A stretch of DNA of 64,000 nucleotides from Erythrobacter rubeus (lineage in GTDB: Bacteria; Pseudomonadota; Alphaproteobacteria; Sphingomonadales; Sphingomonadaceae): assembly GCF_014705715.1 (NCBI RefSeq), contig NZ_JACXLC010000001.1, positions 1,470,457 to 1,534,456 on the forward strand, read 5' to 3'. Position 1 is the stretch's first letter, and each line of letters opens with the position of its first letter. This document shows positions 46,367 through 55,722 of this stretch, piece after piece. The notes under the pieces are model-generated. The model saw nothing but the letters and a program-made list of their open reading frames with translations, did not search any database and was not told the DNA's origin. The translations under genes and the position numbers were made by a program.

Positions 46367-47197
46367 ATGGATGTTAAGACCCAAACTGCGCCGAGCGATA
46401 GTGCGGGGGACGATACCGAGAGCGAGAGCTTTGCCGGTTTCGCCCTGTTTTTCGTAAAGCTGGTCGTTGCAGTCCTGCTGCTGCGCATATTGGTGTTTTC
46501 GCCGTTCTCGATACCGTCGGAAAGCATGTTGCCGCGCCTGTGGAACGGGGATTACCTGCTCGCGGCCAAGTGGTCGTACGGCTATTCCGGCAATTCGCTT
46601 CCCTTCAACCTGGGGCTTCCCGAAGGACGGATATTTGCGCGCTCGCCCGACCGCGGCGATGTCGTGATTTTCAAGCACCCGATCGACAACACCGACTATG
46701 TCAAAAGGGTGATCGCCGTGCCGGGCGATACCATCGCCATGATCGAAGGACAGATCGTGCTGAACGGCGAGGCGATACCGAAAGACCCCATTCGCGATTT
46801 CGACATTGCCGTGTCCCCCAACACCTCCTGCGCGTGGGCCGCGGAAGAGGTGATGGTCGCGCCGGACAGCACGCTGTGCCGCTACAACCGCTTCAGAGAA
46901 ACCCTGCCCAGTGGGCGAAGCTATGAAGTGCTCGACTTCGGCATGGCGCGCGGCGACACCTTTGCCGAAATAATGGTCCCCGAAGGGCACATGTTCGTGA
47001 TGGGCGACAACCGCGACAATTCGCGCGACAGCCGCTTTCCCGCAATGTCCGGAGACGCGGTCGGCATAGTGCCGCAGGACAAGCTTGTCGGCAGGGCGGC
47101 CATCATCATGTGGTCCACCGATGGCAGCGCCGAGTGGCTCAAGCCCTGGACCTGGTTTTCGGCGGCACGCTGGGACCGGATCGGCAGCACGTTGTGA
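46367..47197 (+). CDS. lepB: Signal peptidase I
   Basis: 276 residues from ATG 46367. One N-terminal membrane segment (about 25-45) precedes the catalytic Ser53 in SIPSESMLPRL; Lys113 is in DYVKRVIAVPGD, and box E FVMGDNRDNSRDSR is complete. It removes Sec signal peptides at the periplasmic face. The gene leads the lepB-rnc-era operon with GTGA overlaps. Confidence 0.95.
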   Translation: MDVKTQTAPSDSAGDDTESESFAGFALFFVKLVVAVLLLRILVFSPFSIPSESMLPRLWNGDYLLAAKWSYGYSGNSLPFNLGLPEGRIFARSPDRGDVVIFKHPIDNTDYVKRVIAVPGDTIAMIEGQIVLNGEAIPKDPIRDFDIAVSPNTSCAWAAEEVMVAPDSTLCRYNRFRETLPSGRSYEVLDFGMARGDTFAEIMVPEGHMFVMGDNRDNSRDSRFPAMSGDAVGIVPQDKLVGRAAIIMWSTDGSAEWLKPWTWFSAARWDRIGSTL

Positions 47198-47883
47198 GCA
47201 CGCTGGAACCCGAAACGCGCGAGTGGCTGAAGGCCAACGGCTTTTCCGTACGCACCGACGCGCCGTGGGTGGAGGCGCTGACTCACGGCAGCTACAATGG
47301 CGGCGCGGCCCGCGTGAATGAGCGCGATTACCAGCGGCTCGAATTCCTTGGCGACAGGGTGCTTGGGCTGTCGGTTGCGAGCTGGCTCTACAGCGCTGGC
47401 GATGCGCCTGAAGGCCGGCTGTCGCAGCGCCTAAACGCGTTGGTCAGCGGGGCCACCTGTGCACGAATTGCCCAGGCTATCGGCCTTCCCGATCACGTGA
47501 GGCTGGGCAAGCAGGCGCGCGAGGATGGCGGGGCGGAGAGCGCCAACATCCTCGGCGATGTGATGGAAGCCCTGATCGGTGCGAGCTTCATCGAGAACGG
47601 GTACGACGCGACGCGCGATTGCGTTTACCGGCTGTGGGAATCGGAGCTCGATGGCGATTCGGGCAAGGCCAAGCATCCGAAAAGCGCGCTGCAGGAATGG
47701 GCCGCAGGCAATCGCCGCGCCATGCCGCAATACGACATCATCGATCGCAGCGGGCCGGACCACGCCGCGCGCTTCACCGTACGGGTGAGCATTCACAATG
47801 TCGGCGAGGCGCAGGGCGTCGCGACAAGCAAGGGCGAGGCGGAAAAGCGCGCCGCAAAAGCATTTCTGGAGGAATACGGGTGA
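47194..47883 (+). CDS. rnc: Ribonuclease III
   Basis: 229 residues from a GTG start overlapping the lepB stop by 4 bases. The catalytic signature is RLEFLGDRVLGL (Glu50, Asp54 as metal ligands), with DVMEALIGASF as second metal site, followed by a C-terminal double-stranded RNA-binding domain ending AKAFLEEYG. Cleaves dsRNA, including rRNA precursors. The era gene overlaps its end as GTGA. Confidence 0.95.
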   Translation: MSTLEPETREWLKANGFSVRTDAPWVEALTHGSYNGGAARVNERDYQRLEFLGDRVLGLSVASWLYSAGDAPEGRLSQRLNALVSGATCARIAQAIGLPDHVRLGKQAREDGGAESANILGDVMEALIGASFIENGYDATRDCVYRLWESELDGDSGKAKHPKSALQEWAAGNRRAMPQYDIIDRSGPDHAARFTVRVSIHNVGEAQGVATSKGEAEKRAAKAFLEEYG

Positions 47884-48788
47884 ATTTGGAAACAGCGCCG
47901 ACTTTCTGCGGCGTGGTCGCCGTGCTTGGCGCGCCCAATGCGGGCAAATCGACCTTGGTGAACCAGCTGGTCGGCCAGAAAGTCGCGATCACCAGCGCGA
48001 AAGCGCAAACGACGCGCGCGCGGATGCTCGGCATTGCGCTTTACGGTCCTGTGCAGATGATCCTGGTCGACACACCCGGTATCTTCGAGCCCAAGCGGCG
48101 GCTCGACCGCGCCATGGTCAGCGCCGCGTGGGAGGGCGCGAACAGCGCTGATGCGATCATCCTGCTGGTAGATCCCATCAAGCAGCGGCGGCATGAATTG
48201 ATCCCGCTGCTGGAATCGCTCGAAAATCGCCCCGAGAAGAAAATTCTCGTGCTCAACAAGGTGGATCGCGCGAAGAAAGAGCCGCTGCTTGCGCTCGCGC
48301 AGGAGCTTTCCGAAAAGGTCGAATTCGACGAAATCTTCTTCGTGTCGGCGCTCACCGGGGATGGCGTGGAAGAGATGAAGGAAGCGCTGGCCAGGGCCAT
48401 GCCTGAGGGGCCGTGGATGTATCCCGAAGACCAAGTGTCCGATGCTTCGGAACGCCTGCTGGCAGCTGAGATTACCCGCGAGCAGATCTACCAGCAGCTC
48501 CATGAAGAACTGCCTTACGACACCGCGGTTCGGCCCGAGCAGTACAAGGCGAGGCCAGACGGTTCGCTCGAAATTCACCAGCAGATCGTGGTCGCGCGCG
48601 AAAGCCAGCGCCCCATCGTGCTGGGAAAAGGCGGACAGCGGATCAAATCGATCGGCGAGGCCGCGCGCAAGGAGCTGTCCGAGATTCTCGGAGTGAAGGT
48701 CCATCTATTCCTGCACGTTAAGGTGCTGGAGAACTGGTCCGAGGACAAGGAAGTGTTCGAGGAAATGGGGCTGGAATGGACCAAATAG
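47880..48788 (+). CDS. era: GTPase Era
   Basis: 302 residues from GTG 47880. G1 GAPNAGKSTLVNQL, G2 effector region TTRARML, G3 DTPG, G4 NKVDRAKK, then a C-terminal KH domain with VLGKGGQRIKSIGEAARKEL. It binds 16S rRNA and supports 30S assembly. The frame opens further upstream but lies within rnc. Confidence 0.95.
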   Translation: MNLETAPTFCGVVAVLGAPNAGKSTLVNQLVGQKVAITSAKAQTTRARMLGIALYGPVQMILVDTPGIFEPKRRLDRAMVSAAWEGANSADAIILLVDPIKQRRHELIPLLESLENRPEKKILVLNKVDRAKKEPLLALAQELSEKVEFDEIFFVSALTGDGVEEMKEALARAMPEGPWMYPEDQVSDASERLLAAEITREQIYQQLHEELPYDTAVRPEQYKARPDGSLEIHQQIVVARESQRPIVLGKGGQRIKSIGEAARKELSEILGVKVHLFLHVKVLENWSEDKEVFEEMGLEWTK

Positions 48789-49420
48789 CGCGAATTTGCA
48801 TCGTGATACTATCTACCGCGGTCTTGTTTCTCTCTGCATGCCAGGAAGCCGGGCCGGTCAAGGTGCGCGGACAGGAAGAGGCAAAAAGCCAAAGTTCGTA
48901 TCTGAGCGAGGAAGCGCGCGAGATCGGCTGCGCCATTCTTGTTGATTACATGTCATCCCGGTTCCAAGAAACGGACAAACCGTTGTTCCTGACCGACGGG
49001 GCATACCGCTCTACTTTTGATGAGGTGACCGGCACCGCTGCGTTTTTGGCGCAGATCGAAAAACCCGGTGAGGACACGAATGTGACGCCAGAGCATATAG
49101 AAAAGGCTCAAGCGCTGAATAAATTGGGCGATCTTAGTCCAACTAAGGAATGCCCTGCACTGAAGGCTTTGAAGGCGGAAAACTCGCACAAGCCCGATGA
49201 CGATGAGGATTATCCACCGCTCACGGATGACAATCTGTTCTTCCTTTACGATACGTACAGCGTACAGGTTCCGCTGGTCGATCTCGCGAAAGGCGAGGCA
49301 GTGTTCGAGACTAGTTATGTCTGTGGGCCGGAATGCGCGAATGGAGCGGTCGTCACCTATCGGAGAGCCGACGATGGCAATTGGTCGCCAGCCGAGACGA
49401 TGCCGACTTGGATTAGCTAA
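48776..49420 (+). CDS. Hypothetical lipoprotein
   Basis: 214 residues. Signal peptide IVILSTAVLFLSAC with the lipobox cysteine 22 marks a lipoprotein. The rest is hydrophilic, with DDDEDYPPLTDDN as acidic stretch and four further cysteines. It overlaps the end of era by 13 bases. Fold unknown; the frame is protein-like throughout. Confidence 0.72.
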   Translation: MDQIARICIVILSTAVLFLSACQEAGPVKVRGQEEAKSQSSYLSEEAREIGCAILVDYMSSRFQETDKPLFLTDGAYRSTFDEVTGTAAFLAQIEKPGEDTNVTPEHIEKAQALNKLGDLSPTKECPALKALKAENSHKPDDDEDYPPLTDDNLFFLYDTYSVQVPLVDLAKGEAVFETSYVCGPECANGAVVTYRRADDGNWSPAETMPTWIS

Positions 49421-49429
49421 AGCTAAGGC

Positions 49430-49918
49430 TCACCCCCGCCCCAACTTCTCCAGCTTCGCCTTGAGCGCGCTTTCATCGAAGGGTTTGACGATATAATCGT
49501 CGGCGCCTGCGCCGATACCTTCGTGAATGTCCTTCGCCTCGCCGTTCGAGGTGCAGAAGATAACGATGGGCTCCTTCGGCGTCGGAATGGCGCGCAGCTT
49601 CGACACGAATTCGATCCCGTCCATCTCCGGCATGTTCCAATCGGTGAGGACCACGGCAGGCATGCTCTTCTTGCAGCGCGCAAGCGCCTCTTCGCCGTTC
49701 TCCGCTTCGACCGGAATATAGCCGAGGCCCTTGGCGATCTTCGAGGAAACCTTGCGGATCACGCGGCTGTCATCGACGATCAGGCACACCTCCGCTGCAT
49801 CCTGATCGGGCACGTCATCGCCGAACCGGTCGCGCATCGCCTTGGCCTGCTGGACCATTGCCTCGGTGCTGCCCGGTTCGGGGGTTTCGGCGATCGTTTC
49901 CTTCACATCCTCAGGCAC
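49430..49918 (-). CDS. CheY-like single-domain response regulator with an N-terminal extension
   Basis: A receiver domain preceded by about 40 acidic residues. Acidic pocket LIVDDSRVIRK, phospho-acceptor Asp93 in VLTDWNMPEMDG, CTSN switch, and Lys in YIVKPFD. There is no output domain, so it probably relays phosphate or binds a partner. The GTG at 49918 is the only ordinary start in the frame, but the frame continues upstream with protein-like sequence to an ATT at 50032 and a GGAGGGG before that (see findings). Confidence 0.86.
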   Translation of the reverse strand: MPEDVKETIAETPEPGSTEAMVQQAKAMRDRFGDDVPDQDAAEVCLIVDDSRVIRKVSSKIAKGLGYIPVEAENGEEALARCKKSMPAVVLTDWNMPEMDGIEFVSKLRAIPTPKEPIVIFCTSNGEAKDIHEGIGAGADDYIVKPFDESALKAKLEKLGRG

Positions 49919-50019
49919 CTCGACCGGCTGCGCGCCATCGCGCGCCTCGGTCAGCCGCTCGGCGAGGCTTTTGCCGTCGCTTTCACGGCGATTGCGGTTC
50001 GGGCCGGTGTTGCGTTTGA

Positions 50020-50331
50020 TCAGATTTTGAATGGCTCGTGCTCCCCTCCGAGCGTGGCGAACTCATGCTCGCCGCTCAGATCATGCGCCTCGTCTTCATC
50101 ACCGAGGGGGGTGATGGTCTCGCCCTCCCCCGGCGTGATGCGGACATGCAGATATGGCATCCAGACGTCGCCGAATTCGGCCTTTTGATACCACACGTCG
50201 AGCACGTCATAGCTCGCCCACATCCCATCGGGTGCGCGCAGACGGATGCCTTCGCCGATGCGCGGAACAGCGGCGAAGCGGATGCGCTCCTGGCTCTGAT
50301 GGGTCTCGTTCTGGACTTCGATTTCAATCAC
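50020..50331 (-). CDS. Hypothetical protein, conserved-looking, about 103 residues
   Basis: The frame enters from within topA in another reading frame; the likely start is the GTG at 50331, with AGGGA about 9 bases upstream. A longer start would overlap topA. Visible sequence: RIRFAAVPRIGEGIRL, DGMWASYDVLDVWYQKAEFG and an acidic tail. No family recognised. It lies between topA and the response regulator on the same strand. Confidence 0.6.
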   Translation of the reverse strand: MIEIEVQNETHQSQERIRFAAVPRIGEGIRLRAPDGMWASYDVLDVWYQKAEFGDVWMPYLHVRITPGEGETITPLGDEDEAHDLSGEHEFATLGGEHEPFKI

Positions 50332-50428
50332 GTGGCGGTGTCCCTGGTCTGAGACAATCGTGATACGCCCAAAAGCTTGACGAAATGCCAACGCCGCAGC
50401 GTCAAAATTTCCGCTATGATATTGGTTA

Positions 50429-52999
50429 CTAGGAGGTTTCGCTCTTCGCCGCCGGAGCCTTTTTCTTCGCGCTCGAAGCCTTCTTCTTGGCAGGCGCTTT
50501 CTTCTTCGCCGGAGCTTTCTTGCGCTTCTTCTTGGCGGGCCCCTTCGCCGCGCGCGCATCGATCAGTTCGATCGCCTGCGCGGCCTCGATATCCTCGGGC
50601 TTCACGTCCTTCGGGATCGTCGCGTTAACGTTGCCATCGGTGACGTAAGGGCCGTAGCGACCCGGCATCACCTTGATCTCGCCGCCGCTCGTGGGATGCT
50701 CGCCCAGCGTCTTGATCGGTTCCGCCTTGCCGCGACCGCCGCCCTTGCGGTTGGCCGCTTCGGCGAGCATCGTGACGGCGGCGTTCATGCCGGTGTCGAA
50801 AACATCGCGCGTGCTCTGGAGCTTTGCATACTTGCCGTCATGCCGCAGATACGGGCCATAGCGACCGATGGCCGCTTCGATTTCCTTGCCCGTCTCCGGG
50901 TGCGCACCGACGATCCGCGGCAGGTCGAGCAGCTTCACCGCCCATTCGAGATCGAAATCGTCGAGGTCCTTGGGGATCGAGGCGCGCTTCTTCTTTTCCT
51001 CGTGTTCCATTTCGACATAGGGCCCGAACCGCCCGGACTTGCGGTGGATTTCCGCGCCGGTCTCTGGATGCGTGCCCATCAGGCCGTCTTCTGCCGGATC
51101 CGCACCGTCCGCTCCCGGCTGGGCGAAGCGGCGGGTGTATTTGCATTCGGGATAGTTCTGGCACGCGATGAACGCACCGAACCTGCCGCCGCGCAGGTTG
51201 AGCTTTCCGCCTTCGCGCCCTTCCTGCTCGCATAGCGGGCAAAAGCGCGGGTCCTTGCCGTCTTCGCGAGGCGGGAAGAGGTAATCGGAAAGGTACTCGT
51301 CGAGCACCTCGGTAACTTCGCTCGGCAGCTTCTCCATGACCTCGTCGGTCTTGGGCTTGAAGTCCTTCCAGAACTTGGCGAGCAATTCCTTGTATTCCTC
51401 GCGTCCGTCGGAAACGACGTCCAGTTCCTCTTCCATGCTGGCGGTGAATTCGTAGGCGACGTAAGTCGGGAAGAAGCGTTCGAGGAAGGCGGTGAGCAAG
51501 CGCCCGCTTTCCTCGGCATGGAAACGGCTTTTCTCCATCCGCACGTAATCGCGGTCGCGCAAGGTCTGGATAGTCGATGCGTAGGTCGAGGGACGACCGA
51601 TGCCGAGCTCTTCCAGCCGCTTGACGAGCGAGGCTTCGGAGAAACGCGGCGGTGGCTGGGTGAAGTGCTGGTTCGCCTCGACCGCGGTCTTGGCCGGAAC
51701 GTCGCCTTCCTTCATTGCGGGCAGCAGGCCGTCCTCATCGTCTTCCTTGTCGTCGAAGCCTTCCTGATAGACCGCGAAGAAGCCGGGGAACTTGATGACC
51801 TGACCGGTCGCGCGCAGCTCGTGCTGGCCGGTTGCATCGCGCAAGGTAACGGTGGTCCGCTCAAGCTGTGCGGCGGCCATCTGGCTTGCCATGGCGCGTT
51901 TGAAGATCAGCGAATAGAGCTTTGCTTCGTCACCCGTTCCAGCCTTATCGCGGCTGAAATTGGTCGGCCGGATCGCCTCGTGCGCTTCCTGTGCGTTCTT
52001 GGCCTTGGAGCTGTAGAACCGCGGCTTTTCAGGGCGGTAATCGTCGCTAAAGCGTTCGGCGATCGCATCGCGCGCGGCCATTATCGCACTCATGTCCATC
52101 TGCACGCCATCGGTCCGCATGTAGGTGATGGCGCCTGCCTCATAGAGCGACTGCGCCAGCCGCATCGTGTGGCTGGCGGAAAAGCCGAGCTTGCGCGCGG
52201 CCTCCTGCTGCATGGTCGAGGTGGTGAATGGCGGCGCGGGATTGCGCTTGAGCGGCTTGGTCTCGATCCCTTCAACGGTAAAACGCCCACCTTCGACAGC
52301 GGCCTTCGCCTCCATCGCGGCACCTTCATTGCCGAGCGACAGCTTGTCGAGCTTCTCGCCCTTGTATCGCACCAGCCGGGCATCGAAGGCGGTTCCGTCA
52401 TGCTGGAGCTTCGCCAGAACCGACCAGTATTCGTCCGCCTTGAACGCCTCGATCTCGCGCTCGCGATCGACGATCAGTCGCAGCGCCACCGATTGCACGC
52501 GCCCAGCCGATTTCGCGCCGGGCAGCTTGCGCCACAGGACAGGCGAGAGCGTAAAGCCGAACAGGTAATCGAGCGCGCGGCGGGCGAGATATGCGTCGAT
52601 GAGCGGTTGGTCGAGCTCGCGCGGAGACTTCATCGCCTCGGTCACGGCGGACTTGGTGATGGCGTTGAAGGTAACGCGGTCGACCATTGTCGGCAGGTTC
52701 TTGCGCTTCTTTAGCAGTTCCTGGACGTGCCAGCTGATCGCCTCGCCCTCACGGTCGGGGTCGGTCGCGAGGACCAGCCGATCGGCATCCTTCGCCGCGT
52801 CGCTGATTTCCTTGAACCGCTTCTGCTTGTCGCGGTAGAGTTCCCAATCCATCGCGAAATCTTCGTCCGGGCGCACGCTGCCATCCTTGGGCGGAAGATC
52901 GCGGACATGGCCGTAGCTTGCGAGAACCTTGAAGTCCTTGCCCAGATATTTCTCGATAGTCTTCGCCTTGGCCGGCGATTCAACGATGACAAGTTGCAT
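50429..52999 (-). CDS. topA: DNA topoisomerase I
   Basis: 856 residues, type IA. N-terminal Toprim domain with the acidic TDPDREGE (about 79-86), active-site Tyr293 in AITYMRTDG, the cleavage-core motif SAGRVQSVALRL, and GRPSTYASTIQTL. The C terminus has one zinc finger (CPLCEQ... CQNYPEC) followed by three Topo_C-like repeats (RFGPYVEM, RYGPYLRH, RYGPYVTD) and a Lys/Ala-rich tail from about 820. It relaxes negative supercoils. Confidence 0.95.
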   Translation of the reverse strand: MQLVIVESPAKAKTIEKYLGKDFKVLASYGHVRDLPPKDGSVRPDEDFAMDWELYRDKQKRFKEISDAAKDADRLVLATDPDREGEAISWHVQELLKKRKNLPTMVDRVTFNAITKSAVTEAMKSPRELDQPLIDAYLARRALDYLFGFTLSPVLWRKLPGAKSAGRVQSVALRLIVDREREIEAFKADEYWSVLAKLQHDGTAFDARLVRYKGEKLDKLSLGNEGAAMEAKAAVEGGRFTVEGIETKPLKRNPAPPFTTSTMQQEAARKLGFSASHTMRLAQSLYEAGAITYMRTDGVQMDMSAIMAARDAIAERFSDDYRPEKPRFYSSKAKNAQEAHEAIRPTNFSRDKAGTGDEAKLYSLIFKRAMASQMAAAQLERTTVTLRDATGQHELRATGQVIKFPGFFAVYQEGFDDKEDDEDGLLPAMKEGDVPAKTAVEANQHFTQPPPRFSEASLVKRLEELGIGRPSTYASTIQTLRDRDYVRMEKSRFHAEESGRLLTAFLERFFPTYVAYEFTASMEEELDVVSDGREEYKELLAKFWKDFKPKTDEVMEKLPSEVTEVLDEYLSDYLFPPREDGKDPRFCPLCEQEGREGGKLNLRGGRFGAFIACQNYPECKYTRRFAQPGADGADPAEDGLMGTHPETGAEIHRKSGRFGPYVEMEHEEKKKRASIPKDLDDFDLEWAVKLLDLPRIVGAHPETGKEIEAAIGRYGPYLRHDGKYAKLQSTRDVFDTGMNAAVTMLAEAANRKGGGRGKAEPIKTLGEHPTSGGEIKVMPGRYGPYVTDGNVNATIPKDVKPEDIEAAQAIELIDARAAKGPAKKKRKKAPAKKKAPAKKKASSAKKKAPAAKSETS

Positions 53000-53101
53000 G
53001 GTGGTCTGGTCTCAAGTCCCTACACGTGTACGTACGCGCGAGGGTGGGGTCGGCGTTCGCAGTGCGTCAAGTATCATTCGCGGACACCCCGACGGTTTCT
53101 C

Positions 53102-53122
53102 CGGTGCCGCTATTAGGCACCG
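53102..53122 (-). other. Stem-loop upstream of topA
   Basis: CGGTGCC pairs with GGCACCG across a 7-base loop. It lies 40 bases after the stop of the membrane-protein gene and 100 bases before topA. No T tract follows on the minus strand, so it could be a weak terminator or a leader structure. Confidence 0.35.
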
Positions 53123-53161
53123 CCCTATACGCCTTCACCGCCCAATGTCAGCACCGGATTT

Positions 53162-53881
53162 TCATTCGAACACTTCGGCGAGTTCATCGGTGTTGTTGTG
53201 GAGCAACCGATAGATCGCCACCGGAAGTGCGGTAAAAATGGCTGCGGAGACGCCGTCGCCGATCGCCAGCAACAATAATCCGCCAATGGAGCCGGGACCG
53301 CCCAGCAGGACGGCGAGACTGCCCATGATGGCGTTGAAAACGGCGACACCAATCACCAAGATCACGAAGCTTCCGAAGATCGACCAGCTGCGACCGCGCG
53401 TCTTCTCCCAACTTTCACCAAAAGTATCCATCGCTGGCAGCCGCGAACCGACGACAAGCGGCAGCGCCATCGCCCAGCGCACGCCCAGGATCAGGCCGGG
53501 GACTATCAGCAGGACTAATCCAAACATGATGCCAAGCAGATAGAGGATGTATATGCCGAGCCACGGCCAGAACCGCCCGAAACCCGGAGCAGTCGTGCGC
53601 CCGACAAGCGCGGCGTAAAGCCAGTAGGAAAGCAGCAAACCGGCAATCGCTGCCCCGATCACCGCCACCACTGCCAGCACCCCTTGCGCCAGCAGGCTCT
53701 CTGTTAGCTGGAACCCAAAGCCGAACCCGACGTCGAAGTCCGATCGACCGCCTTGGAAATAGCCCGAAACGGCGGTGATGGGGATCCATATGGCGAGGAA
53801 GATCGCCACCATCCGGCGACTATCGCTGAGTTCTGTGAAAGTCTGGTCCAGTAGGGACGAGAGCGTCGCTTCGCGGTTCAT
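53162..53881 (-). CDS. Polytopic membrane protein of unknown function
   Basis: 239 residues with about six hydrophobic segments, e.g. MVAIFLAIWIPITAVSGYF, VLAVVAVIGAAIAGLLLSYWLYAAL and GIMFGLVLLIVPGLILGVRWAMALPLVV. The VPGLILGVRWAMALPLVV segment is common in bacterial DUF/UPF0259-type membrane proteins, with a cytosolic EKTRGRSW link. No transport or enzymatic motif identified. It sits between dprA and topA on the same strand. Confidence 0.75.
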   Translation of the reverse strand: MNREATLSSLLDQTFTELSDSRRMVAIFLAIWIPITAVSGYFQGGRSDFDVGFGFGFQLTESLLAQGVLAVVAVIGAAIAGLLLSYWLYAALVGRTTAPGFGRFWPWLGIYILYLLGIMFGLVLLIVPGLILGVRWAMALPLVVGSRLPAMDTFGESWEKTRGRSWSIFGSFVILVIGVAVFNAIMGSLAVLLGGPGSIGGLLLLAIGDGVSAAIFTALPVAIYRLLHNNTDELAEVFE

Positions 53882-53911
53882 GATATATCGGTGCTCCTCA
53901 TCGATCGGCGA

Positions 53912-55024
53912 TCATTCGTCCGCGCCATTCAAACTGATCAATCCGCCCGGATGACGTTCCAGCTCGCCGGATATCTCGAGCTCGAGCAGCGCCAATTGAA
54001 CTGCGGATGCGCTCGCGCCGGATTGCCGTATGAGTTCATCGACGGCAATCGGTGCGGTGGACAGCAGCCCGCTGATCGCATCGGCGCCCTCCGCCGGGTC
54101 GGCACTGGCAAGCTCGCTGTAATCGAACTCGCTCCCGCCCTCTTCCACCCGAAAGGTCGAGCGCGGCGCTCCAGTAAAACTTTCGAGCAGCTCGATCACT
54201 TCTTCGGGCGTCTGCACCAGCACCGCACCGTCGCGAATGAGCTGGTTGCAACCCAGCGAGCGGGTGTCGAGCGGAGAGCCGGGTATCGCCATGACCTCGC
54301 GCCCCGCCTCGCCCGCCAGCCGCGCGGTGATCAGCGTGCCGGATTTGGGCGCGGCCTCCACCACTAGAGTCCCACTGGCGAGCCCCGCGATGATGCGGTT
54401 GCGGCTCGGGAAATGGCGACCGCGCGGCTCGGTGCCCGGCGGCTGTTCGGCGATCAGCAGCCCCTCGGTTGCGATCCGCTCCTGCAAGTCGGCATGCTGC
54501 GGCGGATAGGCGATATCGATGCCGCTGGCGATCACGCCGATGGTCCGAGGGAAAGCACCTTCATGGCTTGCCCCGTCGATGCCGCGGGCCAGCCCGGATA
54601 CGACGGTAAACCCGGCCTGAGCCAGCTCGGAGGCGAATTCGCGCGCCAGCTTCACGGCTGCCGCGCTTGCATTGCGCGCGCCGACCATTGCGACGCAAGG
54701 CTCAGAGGCGAGCGCGAGATTGCCCCGGCATGTGACGATTGGCGGCGCGCTTTCCAGCTGGGCGAGCAGCGCGGGATAATCGGGCTGGTCGTGGAAAAGG
54801 TAACGCGCGCCCTCTTTGCGCACGGCGACAATCTCGGCCTCTATCCGGTCCTTCTGTGCCGGACGGTAGCGCGATTTGCCCCGCGCTGCGAGATCGGGCA
54901 GTGCTTCGATAGCCTCCGCCGCGGTGCCGAAACGCGCGAGCAGCTTTGCATAGCTGACCGGCCCGACATTGGGCGAGCGCAGCAGCCTGATCCGCGCGAA
55001 AGCCTCATCCTGCGAAAGCGTCAC
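53912..55024 (-). CDS. dprA: DNA-processing protein DprA
   Basis: 370 residues from GTG 55024, overlapping the plsY stop as GTGA. N-terminal helical part LRSPNVGPVSYAKLLARFG, then the Rossmann-like core with GARNASAAAVKLAREFASELAQAG, VVSGLARGIDGASHEGAF, FPSRNRIIAGLASGTLVVEA and GCNQLIRDGA, and a C-terminal winged-helix-like domain. It protects and delivers incoming ssDNA to RecA in natural transformation. Confidence 0.95.
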   Translation of the reverse strand: MTLSQDEAFARIRLLRSPNVGPVSYAKLLARFGTAAEAIEALPDLAARGKSRYRPAQKDRIEAEIVAVRKEGARYLFHDQPDYPALLAQLESAPPIVTCRGNLALASEPCVAMVGARNASAAAVKLAREFASELAQAGFTVVSGLARGIDGASHEGAFPRTIGVIASGIDIAYPPQHADLQERIATEGLLIAEQPPGTEPRGRHFPSRNRIIAGLASGTLVVEAAPKSGTLITARLAGEAGREVMAIPGSPLDTRSLGCNQLIRDGAVLVQTPEEVIELLESFTGAPRSTFRVEEGGSEFDYSELASADPAEGADAISGLLSTAPIAVDELIRQSGASASAVQLALLELEISGELERHPGGLISLNGADE

Positions 55025-55617
55025 TTCTTGCTGCCGACCTTCGGTTCTTCGCCTTTGGCAAGACGCGCGATATTCTCCCGGTGGAGATAGATGATCAGAC
55101 CCGCAATCGCGCCCAGCACGGGAAAGAACTGCGGATATCCGAATAGCGGCGCTGCAGCAGCTGCGGCGACGACCGCGCTCATCCCGGCGAGCGAGGAAAT
55201 GCGGAATATCGCAAGCATCGAAAGCCAGATGAGCGCGTAGGCGAGGCCAATCGGCCAAGCGAGCCCGAAGGCGACGCCGGCATTGGTCGCGACGCCCTTC
55301 CCGCCCTTGAACTTCAGCCAGACGGGGTAGCAGTGCCCGATAACCGCGCCGCCCGCAGCAAAGGCTTTCGCGACATCGCCGCTATCCCCTGCCCAGATGA
55401 TCCCTGCGGCAAACACTGGCGCAAAACCTTTGAGCAGGTCGAGCAGCAGCGTGCCCGCCGCCAGCCCCTTGTTCCCGGTCCGCAGCACATTGGTCGCCCC
55501 GATATTGCCGCTGCCGATGCTGCGCACATCGCCCAATCCCGCCGCCTTGGTCAGCAGCAGGCCGAACGGTATCGATCCGGCGAGATAACCCAGAATGGCG
55601 GCGTAAATCGGTTCCAT
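55021..55617 (-). CDS. plsY: Glycerol-3-phosphate acyltransferase PlsY
   Basis: 198 residues with five or so membrane segments. Motifs: GYLAGSIPFGLLL, GSGNIGATNVLRTGNKG, AVIGHCYPVWLKFKGGKGVATNAGV. It transfers acyl groups from acyl-phosphate to glycerol-3-phosphate in phospholipid synthesis. It begins at ATG 55617 with AGGGG upstream. Coupled to dprA downstream. Confidence 0.95.
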   Translation of the reverse strand: MEPIYAAILGYLAGSIPFGLLLTKAAGLGDVRSIGSGNIGATNVLRTGNKGLAAGTLLLDLLKGFAPVFAAGIIWAGDSGDVAKAFAAGGAVIGHCYPVWLKFKGGKGVATNAGVAFGLAWPIGLAYALIWLSMLAIFRISSLAGMSAVVAAAAAAPLFGYPQFFPVLGAIAGLIIYLHRENIARLAKGEEPKVGSKK

Positions 55618-55722
55618 CGTGACCCCTGCACAAGCGCGCGCTGATCAAGCGTACGCTTTTCTTTTGTCGCTGCGTAAGTAATAGACCGCCCCGCGACAAG
55701 TTCACAGCGGACATTAACGACC

